Shown: positions 1 through 8,171, counted from the stretch's first letter. The stretch is 11,635 nt of DNA from Nitrospirota bacterium (GCA_005877855.1 VBOF01000161.1:1-11635); one strand, 5' to 3'. Program-made: numbers and translations. Notes: generated by a model from the letters alone, not told the origin.

Positions 1-931
1 TCTTGATCTGCTCGATATCGCGCCGCATGGGGTCCTCAGGGCCGATCCGACTGAGCACCATGTCGCTGTACCCCGTGATGATCGTCACGAGGTTGTTGAA
101 GTCGTGGGCGACGCCTCCGGCAAGCTTGCCGATCGCCTCCATCTTCAGCGCCTGGCGGAGCTGTTGCTCGAGATGTCTGCGCTCCGTGATGTCCACCGCC
201 ATGCCGCCGAGGAAGCGCCGTCCGGCACGGTCATTCACGGGAAACTTGAAGACCAGCCAGTGACGAAGGATCCCGTCTGGACCCGGGAACGCTTCGAAAA
301 TTTCGGCCGGCCTGTCCTCGGCCATGATCGCCCGATCGTTGTCGCGCAACTGGCGCGCCGTTTCCTCGGGCCAGAGATCGAAATCCGTCTTTCCCAGCCA
401 CTGGAGGCGCGTCAGCTTGAAGAAACGTTCGAACAGCTGGTTGACGTAGACGAAACGCCCGTCCTCGTCTTTCATGAACGCCACGGCGGGGCTGTTGTCC
501 ATGAAGGCATGAAAGCGGTCTTCGCTTTCCCGTAGCGCCCGCCGCTCTTGGGCCCGCTCCAGTGCCGTCCTCACCGCCACCGACAGGCGGCCAAAGTGGT
601 GAGCCGCTTTAAGGACGTAGTCGTCGAGTCCGGCTTTCATGGCCTCCACGGCGATTTCTTCGCTGCCGGTCCCCGTGACCATGATCACGGGACAATCGGG
701 ACAGCGGTCTTTGACCGTGCGCAGGATGGCCAAGCCGTCCGTCCATCCGAGGTGGTAGTCCGTCAGGACGAGGTCGTAGGCCTCGGCTTCTTCCAGCGCG
801 CGGGCGAAATCGGTCGCGCTCAGGACCGGGGTCACCTGGAGGTCGGCATACTTGCGGAGCAGTTCGCGCTGGATCAAGGTCCGGTCGTCCGGATTGTCTT
901 CGATATGCAAGATGCGGAGCGGGCGGTTCAT
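1..931 (-). CDS. REC-PAS-histidine kinase, 3' part outside window (partial)
   Basis: Reads from an ATG at 931-929 to the window edge; 310 residues are visible and the C-terminus is missing. Residues 5-125 are a receiver domain: acidic cluster E11-D12, phospho-acceptor Asp58 in LVLTDYH, Thr86, and Lys108 in YVLKAA (Lys not followed by Pro). Residues about 134-252 are a PAS domain (from ESEDRFHAFMDNSPAVAF through DITERR). A HisKA domain starts near 253, with phospho-acceptor His276 in LAGGVAHDFNN. The ATP-binding domain should follow to the left of base 1. No membrane span or signal peptide is visible, so it is a cytoplasmic kinase whose activity is probably set by phosphorylation of its own receiver and by the PAS ligand. 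The ATG overlaps the stop of the single-receiver gene before it (ATGA, 928-931), which suggests translational coupling. The domain calls are firm; the signal is unknown. Confidence 0.9.
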   Translation of the reverse strand, partial: MNRPLRILHIEDNPDDRTLIQRELLRKYADLQVTPVLSATDFARALEEAEAYDLVLTDYHLGWTDGLAILRTVKDRCPDCPVIMVTGTGSEEIAVEAMKAGLDDYVLKAAHHFGRLSVAVRTALERAQERRALRESEDRFHAFMDNSPAVAFMKDEDGRFVYVNQLFERFFKLTRLQWLGKTDFDLWPEETARQLRDNDRAIMAEDRPAEIFEAFPGPDGILRHWLVFKFPVNDRAGRRFLGGMAVDITERRHLEQQLRQALKMEAIGKLAGGVAHDFNNLVTIITGYSDMVLSRIGPEDPMRRDIEQIK

Positions 932-1392
932 AGCACCTGTTCGTGATTCCCGACTTCCGGTCGCTCGCTCAGCGTCATCCAGTACAGGTTGAGTGCCTTG
1001 ACCATCTCCAGCAGGGACTCGAACGCCACCGGTTTGACCAGGTACGAGTTGGCCCCGAGGTCATAGGCCCGGTTGACGTCAGCCGTCTCCCGTGAGGAGG
1101 TCAGGACCACGACGGGGAGACGCTTGAGTCCGTCTTGCTGACGGACCCACTGGAGCACTTCGAGCCCCGATTTGCGGGGCAGCTTCAGGTCCAACAGCAT
1201 CAGCGCCGGCAGGGTGTAGCGGTTCCGGTCAGCGTAGGGGGGCTTCCCGGAGAGGTAGGCCACGGCTTCCTCTCCGTCCTCGACCGTCTGGATGGGATTG
1301 GCGAAGTTCGCCAGGCGAAAGGCACGCTGCATGAGCAGCACGTCATTGGGGTCGTCCTCGACCAACAACACGGTGGATGGCGCAATCGTCAT
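928..1392 (-). CDS. single-domain response regulator (Rcp1/CheY-like)
   Basis: A 154-residue protein that is all receiver domain, with no output domain. Seen in the sequence: acidic pocket E12-D13-D14, phospho-acceptor Asp68 in LMLLDLKLP, switch Thr98 in VVVLTSS, and Lys120 in YLVKP. The longer loop before beta-3 (SGKPPYADRNRYTLP) and the C-terminal helix ending in LNLYWMTL are typical of the Rcp1 family, small receivers usually encoded beside a phytochrome-like or REC-type histidine kinase. It probably takes phosphate from the kinase encoded just upstream, with which it overlaps by four bases (ATGA, 1389-1392). It also overlaps the next kinase gene by four bases. It could act as a diffusible shuttle or phosphate sink among the operon's kinases; that role is inferred. 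Confidence 0.93.
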   Translation of the reverse strand: MTIAPSTVLLVEDDPNDVLLMQRAFRLANFANPIQTVEDGEEAVAYLSGKPPYADRNRYTLPALMLLDLKLPRKSGLEVLQWVRQQDGLKRLPVVVLTSSRETADVNRAYDLGANSYLVKPVAFESLLEMVKALNLYWMTLSERPEVGNHEQVL

Positions 1393-2597
1393 GATGGCCT
1401 GTCCCCTTTGGGCAGCTCGATCCAGAACTTACTCCCTTTGCCGGGAGTGGATTCCACGCCAGCCCGGCCGCCCATCCGCTCCATGCCCTTGGCCGCAATG
1501 GCCAAGCCGATGCCGGTGCCGGGGTACGTTTCCGACCCGTGCAGCCGTTCAAAGACGCGGAAGATGCGAACCTGATGCTCCGGCGCGATCCCGATGCCGT
1601 TGTCCTCCACCCACAAGCGGCCCCACTCGCCTCGTTCTTCGGCCCAGACTCGGACGTGCGGCCGCACGCCGGACGCCACGAACTTGACGGCGTTCGTCAG
1701 GAGGTTCGTGACGACCTGCACGAGGGTGGTGGCGTGAGCCATCACGTGCGGGAACGCCTCCGGAATCGCCGCCTCGACCACGGCCTCTCGCTCCCGGAAT
1801 TCGCCCTCCGTCTGGGCCTGGATCTGGGCCATGATGGACCGCAGGTCGAGTGGTTGGAGGAGCATCTGCGCGCGGCTGAGGCGGCTATAGGCCAGTAGAT
1901 CCTGGATCAGGCTGTCCATGCGGCACGCGGCTGCGACGATGCGTTGGGTGTAATCCTGCGCGACCGGGCCCAGCCGATCGGCGAAGTCTTCGTTCAACGC
2001 CTGCGCGAAGCCCTGCATAGCCCGCAGGGGCGTGCGAAGGTCGTGGGAGACTGAGTACGAAAAGGCTTCAAGTTCTTTGTTTGCGGCCTCCAATTCATCA
2101 GCGCGTCGCTTAATTTCTGCCTCCGCCCGCTTACGTTCGGCAATCTCTCGCTCCAGGTTCTGATTGATGGCCACGAGTTGGTTCGCTTGCTGCCTCGCCT
2201 TCTCGCGCATCTGGAACAGGTCCACGAACACCGCAACTTTGGATTTCAATATTTCCGGTGCGAAGGGCTTGATGAGGTAATCCACGGCGCCAACGGAATA
2301 ACCCCGGAACACGGCTAACTCACTCTGGTCGCGCCCAGTGAGGAAAACAATCGGCGTGTGCATGGACCGCTCGCGCTCGCGAATCAGCGCCGCCGTCTCA
2401 AAGCCGTCCATCCCCGGCATATTCACGTCGAGCAAGATAACAGCAAAGTCTTGATTCAGCACGCAGCGAAGAGCTTGCCTCCCTGAATCAGCCTTAACCA
2501 GGTTCTGTCCCAGGTCGGCCAGGACGGCCTCCAGGGCCAACAGACTCTCTGGATGGTCGTCCACCAGCAGGATGTTGGCTTTTGCTTTAGCCGTCAT
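1389..2597 (-). CDS. REC-coiled coil-histidine kinase
   Basis: 402 residues, cytoplasmic, no membrane span. Domains: N-terminal receiver (about 7-125) with D13-D14, phospho-acceptor Asp57 in VILLDVNMPGMDG, Thr87 and Lys110-Pro111; a charged coiled coil (about 128-176, rich in ERKRAEAEIKRR-type heptads); HisKA with His185 in YSVSHDLRTPLR; and HATPase_c with N box (N298 and N302 in TNLLTNAVKF), G1 box D332-NGIG and G2 box GTGIGL (360-365). All catalytic boxes are present, so it should be an active kinase controlled by its own receiver through the coiled coil. The gene begins 12 nt after the stop of the giant hybrid kinase. Only a weak Shine-Dalgarno (GAGCGG) precedes its ATG. Its 3' end overlaps the Rcp1-like receiver by four bases, which makes the pair a likely kinase/partner couple. 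Confidence 0.93.
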   Translation of the reverse strand: MTAKAKANILLVDDHPESLLALEAVLADLGQNLVKADSGRQALRCVLNQDFAVILLDVNMPGMDGFETAALIRERERSMHTPIVFLTGRDQSELAVFRGYSVGAVDYLIKPFAPEILKSKVAVFVDLFQMREKARQQANQLVAINQNLEREIAERKRAEAEIKRRADELEAANKELEAFSYSVSHDLRTPLRAMQGFAQALNEDFADRLGPVAQDYTQRIVAAACRMDSLIQDLLAYSRLSRAQMLLQPLDLRSIMAQIQAQTEGEFREREAVVEAAIPEAFPHVMAHATTLVQVVTNLLTNAVKFVASGVRPHVRVWAEERGEWGRLWVEDNGIGIAPEHQVRIFRVFERLHGSETYPGTGIGLAIAAKGMERMGGRAGVESTPGKGSKFWIELPKGDRPS

Positions 2598-2609
2598 TGC
2601 CGCTCGAAA

Positions 2610-5600
2610 CTACCGATAGAGCCAGACTCGCAGCAGCGACAGTAGCTGTTCGGTGTTCACCGGCTTGGACAGGTAGTCCGACACCCCTGCCTCCACGCAC
2701 TTTTCCCGGTCTCCCTTCATGGCCTTGGCTGTGAGGGCGATGATCGGTAAGGCTTTGAACTTGTCGATCTTCCGGATGGCGCGCATGGTGTCGTACCCGT
2801 CCATCTCCGGCATCATGATGTCCATCAAGACCACGTCGATCCCTGGCGTCTTCTTCAAGAGGTGAATCGCGGCCTTGCCATTCTCGGCTGTCAACACCTC
2901 CATCTGATGGCGCTCCAACACGGTGGTGAGGGCAAAAACGTTGCGGATGTCGTCATCCACGATCAGGGCTCTTTTGCCCGCCAGCGCGGTGTCGGACTGG
3001 TAAAGCCGCTCAAGTATGCGCTGCTTGGCTTCTGGCAGGTTGGCTGCCATCCGATGCAAGAACAGGTTGGTTTCAGCCAACAGGCGTTGCGGCGAGTGGA
3101 TGTCTTTGACACGAAGATGCTTCGCAAGTTTATTGAGCTGGGCTTTTTCATTTTCGGTGAGATCCTTGGGTGTGTACACGATCACGGGCAGTTCGCGCAG
3201 GCGAGGATCGTTGTGAATCTGCGCCAGCAGTGTAAAGACCGACGTCCCCGACAACCGGAGATCGAGCACCACACAGTCGAAGCTCTCGGCTCGCAGCGAG
3301 GCCAAGGCTTCAGACGCACTGCCTGCAGCCGTAATGCACACGTCGTCGTGGCCGATCAGTTCCATGATGCGCTGACGCTCCTCCACCTGGTCTTCCACCA
3401 CCAGGAGTTTCCGCTGTGGGCGTTGGATAAACTCTCGCAGCCGGACGAGCGACTCTTCCAGCGTGTCCTTGCTGACGGGCTTTTCCAGGAACGCGTAGGC
3501 GCCCCGCTTCAGGCTGACTTCCCTGTCTTCTTCCACCGAGATGATGTGCACTGGGATGTGCCGGGTCGTCGGGTCAATCTTCAGACGGTCGAGCACCGTC
3601 CACCCGTCAAGGTCCGGCAGGTGGCTGTCCAGCGTGATGGCATCAGGATGAAACTGGCGCGCGAGGGAGTGAGCCGTCTCGCCTTGTAGGGTCACGATCC
3701 CTTTGAACCCCTTCCCTCGCGCAATGTCCAAAAGGGTCTGCGCAAACCTCGGGTCATCTTCCACAATCAGGAGAACCCTGTTGCCGGGCTCGATCGTCTC
3801 TCGGTCGTCGCTGATCACCGCCGGTGAGGGCTCCCCGAGTGGGGACACGACTTCAGCTGCCGTCCCGCCGTCTGGCTCGAAGTTGCGACTGTGCAGAGGA
3901 GCAGCGGGGCTCGGCTCCGGCCCGGCCCCTGCGGGCTTGATGTGTGAAAGCGTAGGCCGAGGCATGTCGGGCTTGGGCGGTGTGTAGAACGGCAGCAGGA
4001 AGAGTGTGAAGGTGCTGCCCTGGCCGGCAGTACTGCTGACAAGTCGGAGTTCCCCGCCTAAGAGGCCGGCGATCTCGCGGCTGATCGCCAGGCCCAGGCC
4101 GGTGCCGCCGTACTTCCGGCTGGTTGTCCCGTCAGCCTGTTGGAACGCTTCAAAGATGATCTGTTGTTTGTTGGTGGGGATGCCGATGCCTGTGTCGCTC
4201 ACCGAGAAAGCAACGACCCCGTGAGCACGGTCGAGGATGCGGTGTTCTGGACTCCACCCCTCGGTGACAAGGCCTACACGCAAATCCACCCGGCCCTGTT
4301 CGGTAAACTTGAAGGCGTTGGAAAGCAGATTCTTCAGCACCTGCTGCAGGCGTTTGGCATCGGTGTAGAGACTCCGCGGCAGGTTCGGTGCAAGTTCGAT
4401 GTTGAATTGCAGCCCCTTGTCAACCGCGATATGCCGGAAGGTGCGATCCATCTGGTCGCGCAAATCGGCGAAGAGCACTTCGCTGGCCTCTACCGTCACG
4501 GTGCCGGACTCGATCTTGGACAGATCGAGGATGTCGTTGATCAGGTTCAGGAGATCGGTTCCAGCGGCATGGATCGTGCGGCCGTAGTTCACCTGTTGCG
4601 GGGTCAGGTTGCCTTCGGGGTTCACAGCCAGTTGCTGGGCGAGGATGAGCAAACTGTTGAGCGGCGTTCGCAGCTCGTGAGACATGTTGGCCAGGAATTC
4701 GGACTTGTACCTGGAGGTGCGGGCCAGTTGCTCGGCCTTCTCCTCCAGGGCTCGCTTGGCTTGTTCCACCTCCCGGTTCTTGCGTTCAACCTCATTTTTT
4801 TGCTCATCGAGCAAACGGGCTTTCACAACCAGTTCCTCGTTGGTCTGTTGCAGGACCCCCTGTTGGCTTTGCAGTTCCTTAGCCAGGTCCTGCGACTGTG
4901 AAAGGAGCATCTCGGTACGCGTGTTGGCCCCGATCGTGTTCAGGACGATACCGATGCTCTCCGTCAGTTGCTCCAGGAAAGTTTGATGGATCTCGCTGAA
5001 CAGGTTGAAGGAGCCCAATTCAATCACCGCCTTGACCTCCCCCTCGAAGAGCACCGGCAACACCATGATGTTCAGTGGCGCAGCTTGGCCCAGCCCGGAG
5101 GTGATCTGGACATAGTCTCCAGGTACGTTGGTCAGTGTGATCCGTTGCTTTTCCAAGGCGCACTGCCCCACTAGACCTTCCCCGACATCCCATTCGTATG
5201 GCAGGTTCTTGCGCCCCTTGTAGCCGTAACTGGATAACAGCTTCAGCCGTCGGGTCGAGTCTTGCGTGTCCATGGCGTAGAACACGCCGTGCTGTGCGGT
5301 GACCAGCGGCGCCAGTTCCGAGAGGAGCGTCCGGGCCACGGTCTGAATATCCCGCTGGCCCTGCAGCATTTGCGTAAACTTGGCGAGGTTCGTCTTTAGC
5401 CAGTCTTGTTCGCTACTCTTATGGGTCGTGTCCCTCAGGTTGCGAATCATCTCATTGATGTTGTTTTTGAGCTCCTGAACCTCGCCGCGCGCCTGAACTG
5501 TAATCGTTCGTGTGAGGTCCCCCTTCGTAACCGCGGTGGCAACGTCGGCGATGGCACGCACCTGAGTGGTCAAGTTGGCGGCCAACTGATTGACGTTGTC

Positions 5601-7574
5601 GGTCAAGTCCTTCCAGGTGCCGGCGGTACCAGGCACGTTCGCCTGGCCGCCCAGTCTGCCTTCCACGCCCACCTCCCGGGCTACGGAGGTGACCTGATCG
5701 GCAAAGATGGCGAGGGTATCAATCATGTTGTTGATGGTGTCGGCCAGGGCCGCAATCTCGCCCTTGGCCTGGACCGTCAGTTTCTGCTTGACGTTCCCAG
5801 CGGCCACGGCGCTCACCACCTTGGCGATACCGCGCACCTGATCGGTCAGGTTCGCTGCCATGACGTTGACGTTGTCGGTCAGGTCCTTCCAGGTACCGGC
5901 CACGCCCTTGACCTCCGCCTGGCTGCCCAGCTTGCCGTCGGTGCCGACCTCTTTGGCCACACGGGTGACCTCCGCCGCGAAGGCATTGAGCTGATCCACC
6001 ATCCGGTTGATGACGTCCTTGATCTGTAAGATCTCGCCGCGGACGTCCACGGTGATCTTCTGCGTCAGGTCGCCATTGGCAATCGCCGTGGCCACCTTCG
6101 AGACGTCTCTGAGCTGGACAGTCAGATTACCCGCCATGGCATTGACGTTGTCGGTGAGGTCCTTCCAGACGCCGGCCACGCCCTCGACCTCCGCCTGGCC
6201 GCCCAGCCTGCCGTCGGTGCCGACTTCGCGCGCCACGCGCGTCACCTCCGCTGCAAACGCGTTGAGCTGATCCACCATGGTGTTGATGGTGTTCTTCAGC
6301 TCCAGGATCTCGCCCTTGACGTCCACGGTGATCTTTTTAGAGAGGTTCCCGCTGGCGACGGCGGTGGTCACGTCGGCGATGTTGCGCACCTGGGCGGTCA
6401 GGTTGCTGGCCATCAGGTTGACATTGTCGGTCAGGTCCTTCCACGTGCCGGCTACGCCGCGCACCTGGGCCTGGCCGCCCAGTTTGCCTTCCGTGCCCAC
6501 CTCGCGCGCCACACGCGTCACTTCTGAGGCAAAGGAGTTCAGTTGGTCCACCATGGTATTGATGGTGTTCTTCAGCTCGAGGATCTCGCCCTTGACGTCC
6601 ACGGTGATCTTGCGCGCCAAGTCGCCCCGGGCCACGGCCGTGGTGACTTCAGCGATGTTGCGCACCTGGGCGGTCAGGTTGTTAGCCATCAGGTTGACGT
6701 TGTCGGTGAGGTCCTTCCACGTACCGGCCACGCCCGGCACCACAGCCTGGCCGCCCAGTTTCCCCTCCGTGCCCACCTCGCGCGCCACGCGCGTCACTTC
6801 TGAGGCGAAGCCGCGTAGTTGCTCCACCATCGTGTTGATGGTGTCTTTGAGTTGGAGAATCTCCCCTCGGACATCGACGGTGATCTTCTTGGAGAGGTCC
6901 CCGGTGGCCACGGCGGTAGTCACCTCGGCGATGTTGCGCACCTGGGCGGTCAGGTTGGCCGCCATCGAGTTGACGCTGTCGGTGAGGTCCTTCCACGTGC
7001 CGGCCACCCCCTTGACCTTGGCCTGGCCGCCCAGTTTCCCCTCCGTGCCCACTTCGCGCGCCACACGTGTCACTTCTGCTGTGAAGGCGCCGAGCTGTTC
7101 AACCATGGCGTTGACGGTTTTGGCTGTGCTCAGAACATCGCCCTGCAGGGGACGGCCTTCCACTTCTAGTGCTATGGCTTGCGAAAGGTCGCCCCTGGCC
7201 ACCGCGCCGATCACGCGCGCCATTTCGTTCGTGGGCCGGACCAGGTCGCTGACGAGCGAGTTGACCGACTCAATCATGCCCGACCAGTCACCACTACTGC
7301 TTCCGAGCGAGGCGCGCTGGGTAAGCCTTCCTTCCTTGCCGACGACTTTGCTCACACGCTCAAGCTCCCTGGCTGTTTTTGCGTTGAGCTCAAGGATGTC
7401 GTTGAACGCATCGGCGATTTTCCCGTTGATCCCGGTCCATTCAACCGGCAGGCGAACGGAAAAGTCGCCATTCTTGACCGCCACCAGGGTACTCAGGAGC
7501 AGCTTGGCATCCAGGTGACCATTGGCGGGTTGCTCCACTGCTGTGGCCTTCTTGTTGGATTGCTCGGCCGGCAT
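2610..7574 (-). CDS. poly-HAMP GAF hybrid histidine kinase with three receivers
   Basis: 1654 residues and no signal peptide or membrane segment, so soluble. About 28-716: a chain of roughly 15 HAMP modules, eight canonical (GDL-type motif at G36, 128, 225, 317, 409, 501, 593, 685) alternating with seven divergent ones (EVGTEGKLGGQA-type). About 735-880: GAF domain. About 885-955: coiled coil. HisKA with His966 in NMSHELRTPLN. HATPase_c with N box N1082/N1086, G1 at D1127-TGIG and G2 GGTGLGL (1156-1162). A Pro-rich linker (about 1197-1262) leads to three receivers with phospho-acceptors Asp1316, Asp1438 and Asp1585; conserved lysines are probably K1365, K1490 and K1637. Poly-HAMP chains on a hybrid kinase are known from fungal Nik1 (group III) kinases and several bacteria, where the chain itself is thought to sense or transmit the signal. 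The ATG is preceded by AAGGAG 7 nt upstream, and a second AAGGAG lies ten bases further back. It is the first gene of the minus-strand operon. The ligand is unknown. Confidence 0.95.
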   Translation of the reverse strand: MPAEQSNKKATAVEQPANGHLDAKLLLSTLVAVKNGDFSVRLPVEWTGINGKIADAFNDILELNAKTARELERVSKVVGKEGRLTQRASLGSSSGDWSGMIESVNSLVSDLVRPTNEMARVIGAVARGDLSQAIALEVEGRPLQGDVLSTAKTVNAMVEQLGAFTAEVTRVAREVGTEGKLGGQAKVKGVAGTWKDLTDSVNSMAANLTAQVRNIAEVTTAVATGDLSKKITVDVRGEILQLKDTINTMVEQLRGFASEVTRVAREVGTEGKLGGQAVVPGVAGTWKDLTDNVNLMANNLTAQVRNIAEVTTAVARGDLARKITVDVKGEILELKNTINTMVDQLNSFASEVTRVAREVGTEGKLGGQAQVRGVAGTWKDLTDNVNLMASNLTAQVRNIADVTTAVASGNLSKKITVDVKGEILELKNTINTMVDQLNAFAAEVTRVAREVGTDGRLGGQAEVEGVAGVWKDLTDNVNAMAGNLTVQLRDVSKVATAIANGDLTQKITVDVRGEILQIKDVINRMVDQLNAFAAEVTRVAKEVGTDGKLGSQAEVKGVAGTWKDLTDNVNVMAANLTDQVRGIAKVVSAVAAGNVKQKLTVQAKGEIAALADTINNMIDTLAIFADQVTSVAREVGVEGRLGGQANVPGTAGTWKDLTDNVNQLAANLTTQVRAIADVATAVTKGDLTRTITVQARGEVQELKNNINEMIRNLRDTTHKSSEQDWLKTNLAKFTQMLQGQRDIQTVARTLLSELAPLVTAQHGVFYAMDTQDSTRRLKLLSSYGYKGRKNLPYEWDVGEGLVGQCALEKQRITLTNVPGDYVQITSGLGQAAPLNIMVLPVLFEGEVKAVIELGSFNLFSEIHQTFLEQLTESIGIVLNTIGANTRTEMLLSQSQDLAKELQSQQGVLQQTNEELVVKARLLDEQKNEVERKNREVEQAKRALEEKAEQLARTSRYKSEFLANMSHELRTPLNSLLILAQQLAVNPEGNLTPQQVNYGRTIHAAGTDLLNLINDILDLSKIESGTVTVEASEVLFADLRDQMDRTFRHIAVDKGLQFNIELAPNLPRSLYTDAKRLQQVLKNLLSNAFKFTEQGRVDLRVGLVTEGWSPEHRILDRAHGVVAFSVSDTGIGIPTNKQQIIFEAFQQADGTTSRKYGGTGLGLAISREIAGLLGGELRLVSSTAGQGSTFTLFLLPFYTPPKPDMPRPTLSHIKPAGAGPEPSPAAPLHSRNFEPDGGTAAEVVSPLGEPSPAVISDDRETIEPGNRVLLIVEDDPRFAQTLLDIARGKGFKGIVTLQGETAHSLARQFHPDAITLDSHLPDLDGWTVLDRLKIDPTTRHIPVHIISVEEDREVSLKRGAYAFLEKPVSKDTLEESLVRLREFIQRPQRKLLVVEDQVEERQRIMELIGHDDVCITAAGSASEALASLRAESFDCVVLDLRLSGTSVFTLLAQIHNDPRLRELPVIVYTPKDLTENEKAQLNKLAKHLRVKDIHSPQRLLAETNLFLHRMAANLPEAKQRILERLYQSDTALAGKRALIVDDDIRNVFALTTVLERHQMEVLTAENGKAAIHLLKKTPGIDVVLMDIMMPEMDGYDTMRAIRKIDKFKALPIIALTAKAMKGDREKCVEAGVSDYLSKPVNTEQLLSLLRVWLYR
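5427..7493 (-). repeat. tandem 276-bp repeats encoding the HAMP chain
   Basis: Inside the giant kinase gene the DNA repeats with a 276-bp (92-residue) period. Each unit encodes one canonical plus one divergent HAMP. Motif spacing in residues between successive canonical units is 92, 97, 92, 92, 92, 92, 92. The 97 comes from a five-residue insertion in the second canonical module (about residues 140-155, bases 7110-7157). The middle units are very similar: by eye, about 79 of 92 residues match between the unit starting at residue 225 and the one starting at 317. The outermost units are more divergent. Confidence 0.9.
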
Positions 7575-8171
7575 AGCCGCTCTCCTTCCTTCTCCTTAAA
7601 ATGGCTTATGAGTTGTTCATTGGAAGTACGCCATAGGGGCTTGTGGGGAATAGGGCATAGGATAGCACTACACCGCTCAGGATAAAGACGATCGCCGCCA
7701 TTTATCTATGATCTATCATCGGAATAATTCTGAAAAATTAAGCAAAGGGACAGCTATAGAGGAAATTCGGTGCCATCTTTTCTGCGACCGTGCAGCTCGG
7801 GCGTTTTCCCAGTCACACGCAATCCGCAGGTCGCCAGATCGTCCACATGCCCATGACACGCGTGGTGCCCCAAACGAAACGAACATCAGGAACATCCACT
7901 TGTAGACCAAATCGCATCGCTTGCTTAAGTGCGGCGCCATGCAGGTCTTATGCCTGAGGTAGTGTTGCTATCAGAGCAACGCGCGACCACGGGGTTTTGT
8001 TTAAGGTCGCGAAGCCAGAGATATCACGGACCGGCGGGGTGCCCGCTGGAAGCTCCAGCTCTTTCCATGGAATCTGGTCAGGCGTCCAATTCTGTACACC
8101 GCCGATTTTTGACTTAGGGGCGGCTGTGCCATAACATGCGATCGTGGCGGGAAAAGTTATGGAGAACGAAG
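7575..8171. other. about 600 bp without a convincing gene; AT-rich patch and several stem-loops
   Basis: Lies between the tRNA and the kinase operon. The first 25 bases hold the kinase's double AAGGAG ribosome-binding site. Bases 7700-7780 are clearly more AT-rich than the surroundings and include a direct repeat of ATCTAT; the operon promoter may lie here, but no good -35/-10 pair was found. Bases 7940-8165 hold several inverted repeats: 7964-7969/7975-7980 (GTTGCT/AGCAAC), 7982-7988/8005-8011 (CGCGACC/GGTCGCG), 8045-8050/8054-8059 (GCTGGA/TCCAGC) and 8129-8135/8156-8162 (CCATAAC/GTTATGG). Short open frames of 65 and 74 codons exist on the two strands, but neither has a Shine-Dalgarno or a recognisable product. 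Confidence 0.6.

Noticed and set aside
6277..7518. 413-codon open frame on the plus strand, plus many other long frames opposite the kinase genes
   Set aside because: It is the antisense shadow of the HAMP repeats: it repeats with the same 276-bp period, has low-complexity composition and lacks a ribosome-binding site.
7659..7687. TATCCT as a -10 box for the kinase operon
   Set aside because: The bases 17-18 nt upstream (CTTTAT) do not resemble a -35 box, so no promoter was assigned.
7824..7834. 11-base match (CCGCAGGTCGC) to the variable-loop region of the tRNA-Arg, in opposite orientation
   Set aside because: It does not include the tRNA 3' end and is inverted, so it is not an attachment-site duplication; in GC-rich DNA it may be chance.
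7716..7940. 74-codon minus-strand and 65-codon plus-strand frames in the gene-free stretch
   Set aside because: They overlap each other on opposite strands, have no Shine-Dalgarno and show no recognisable domain or signal.
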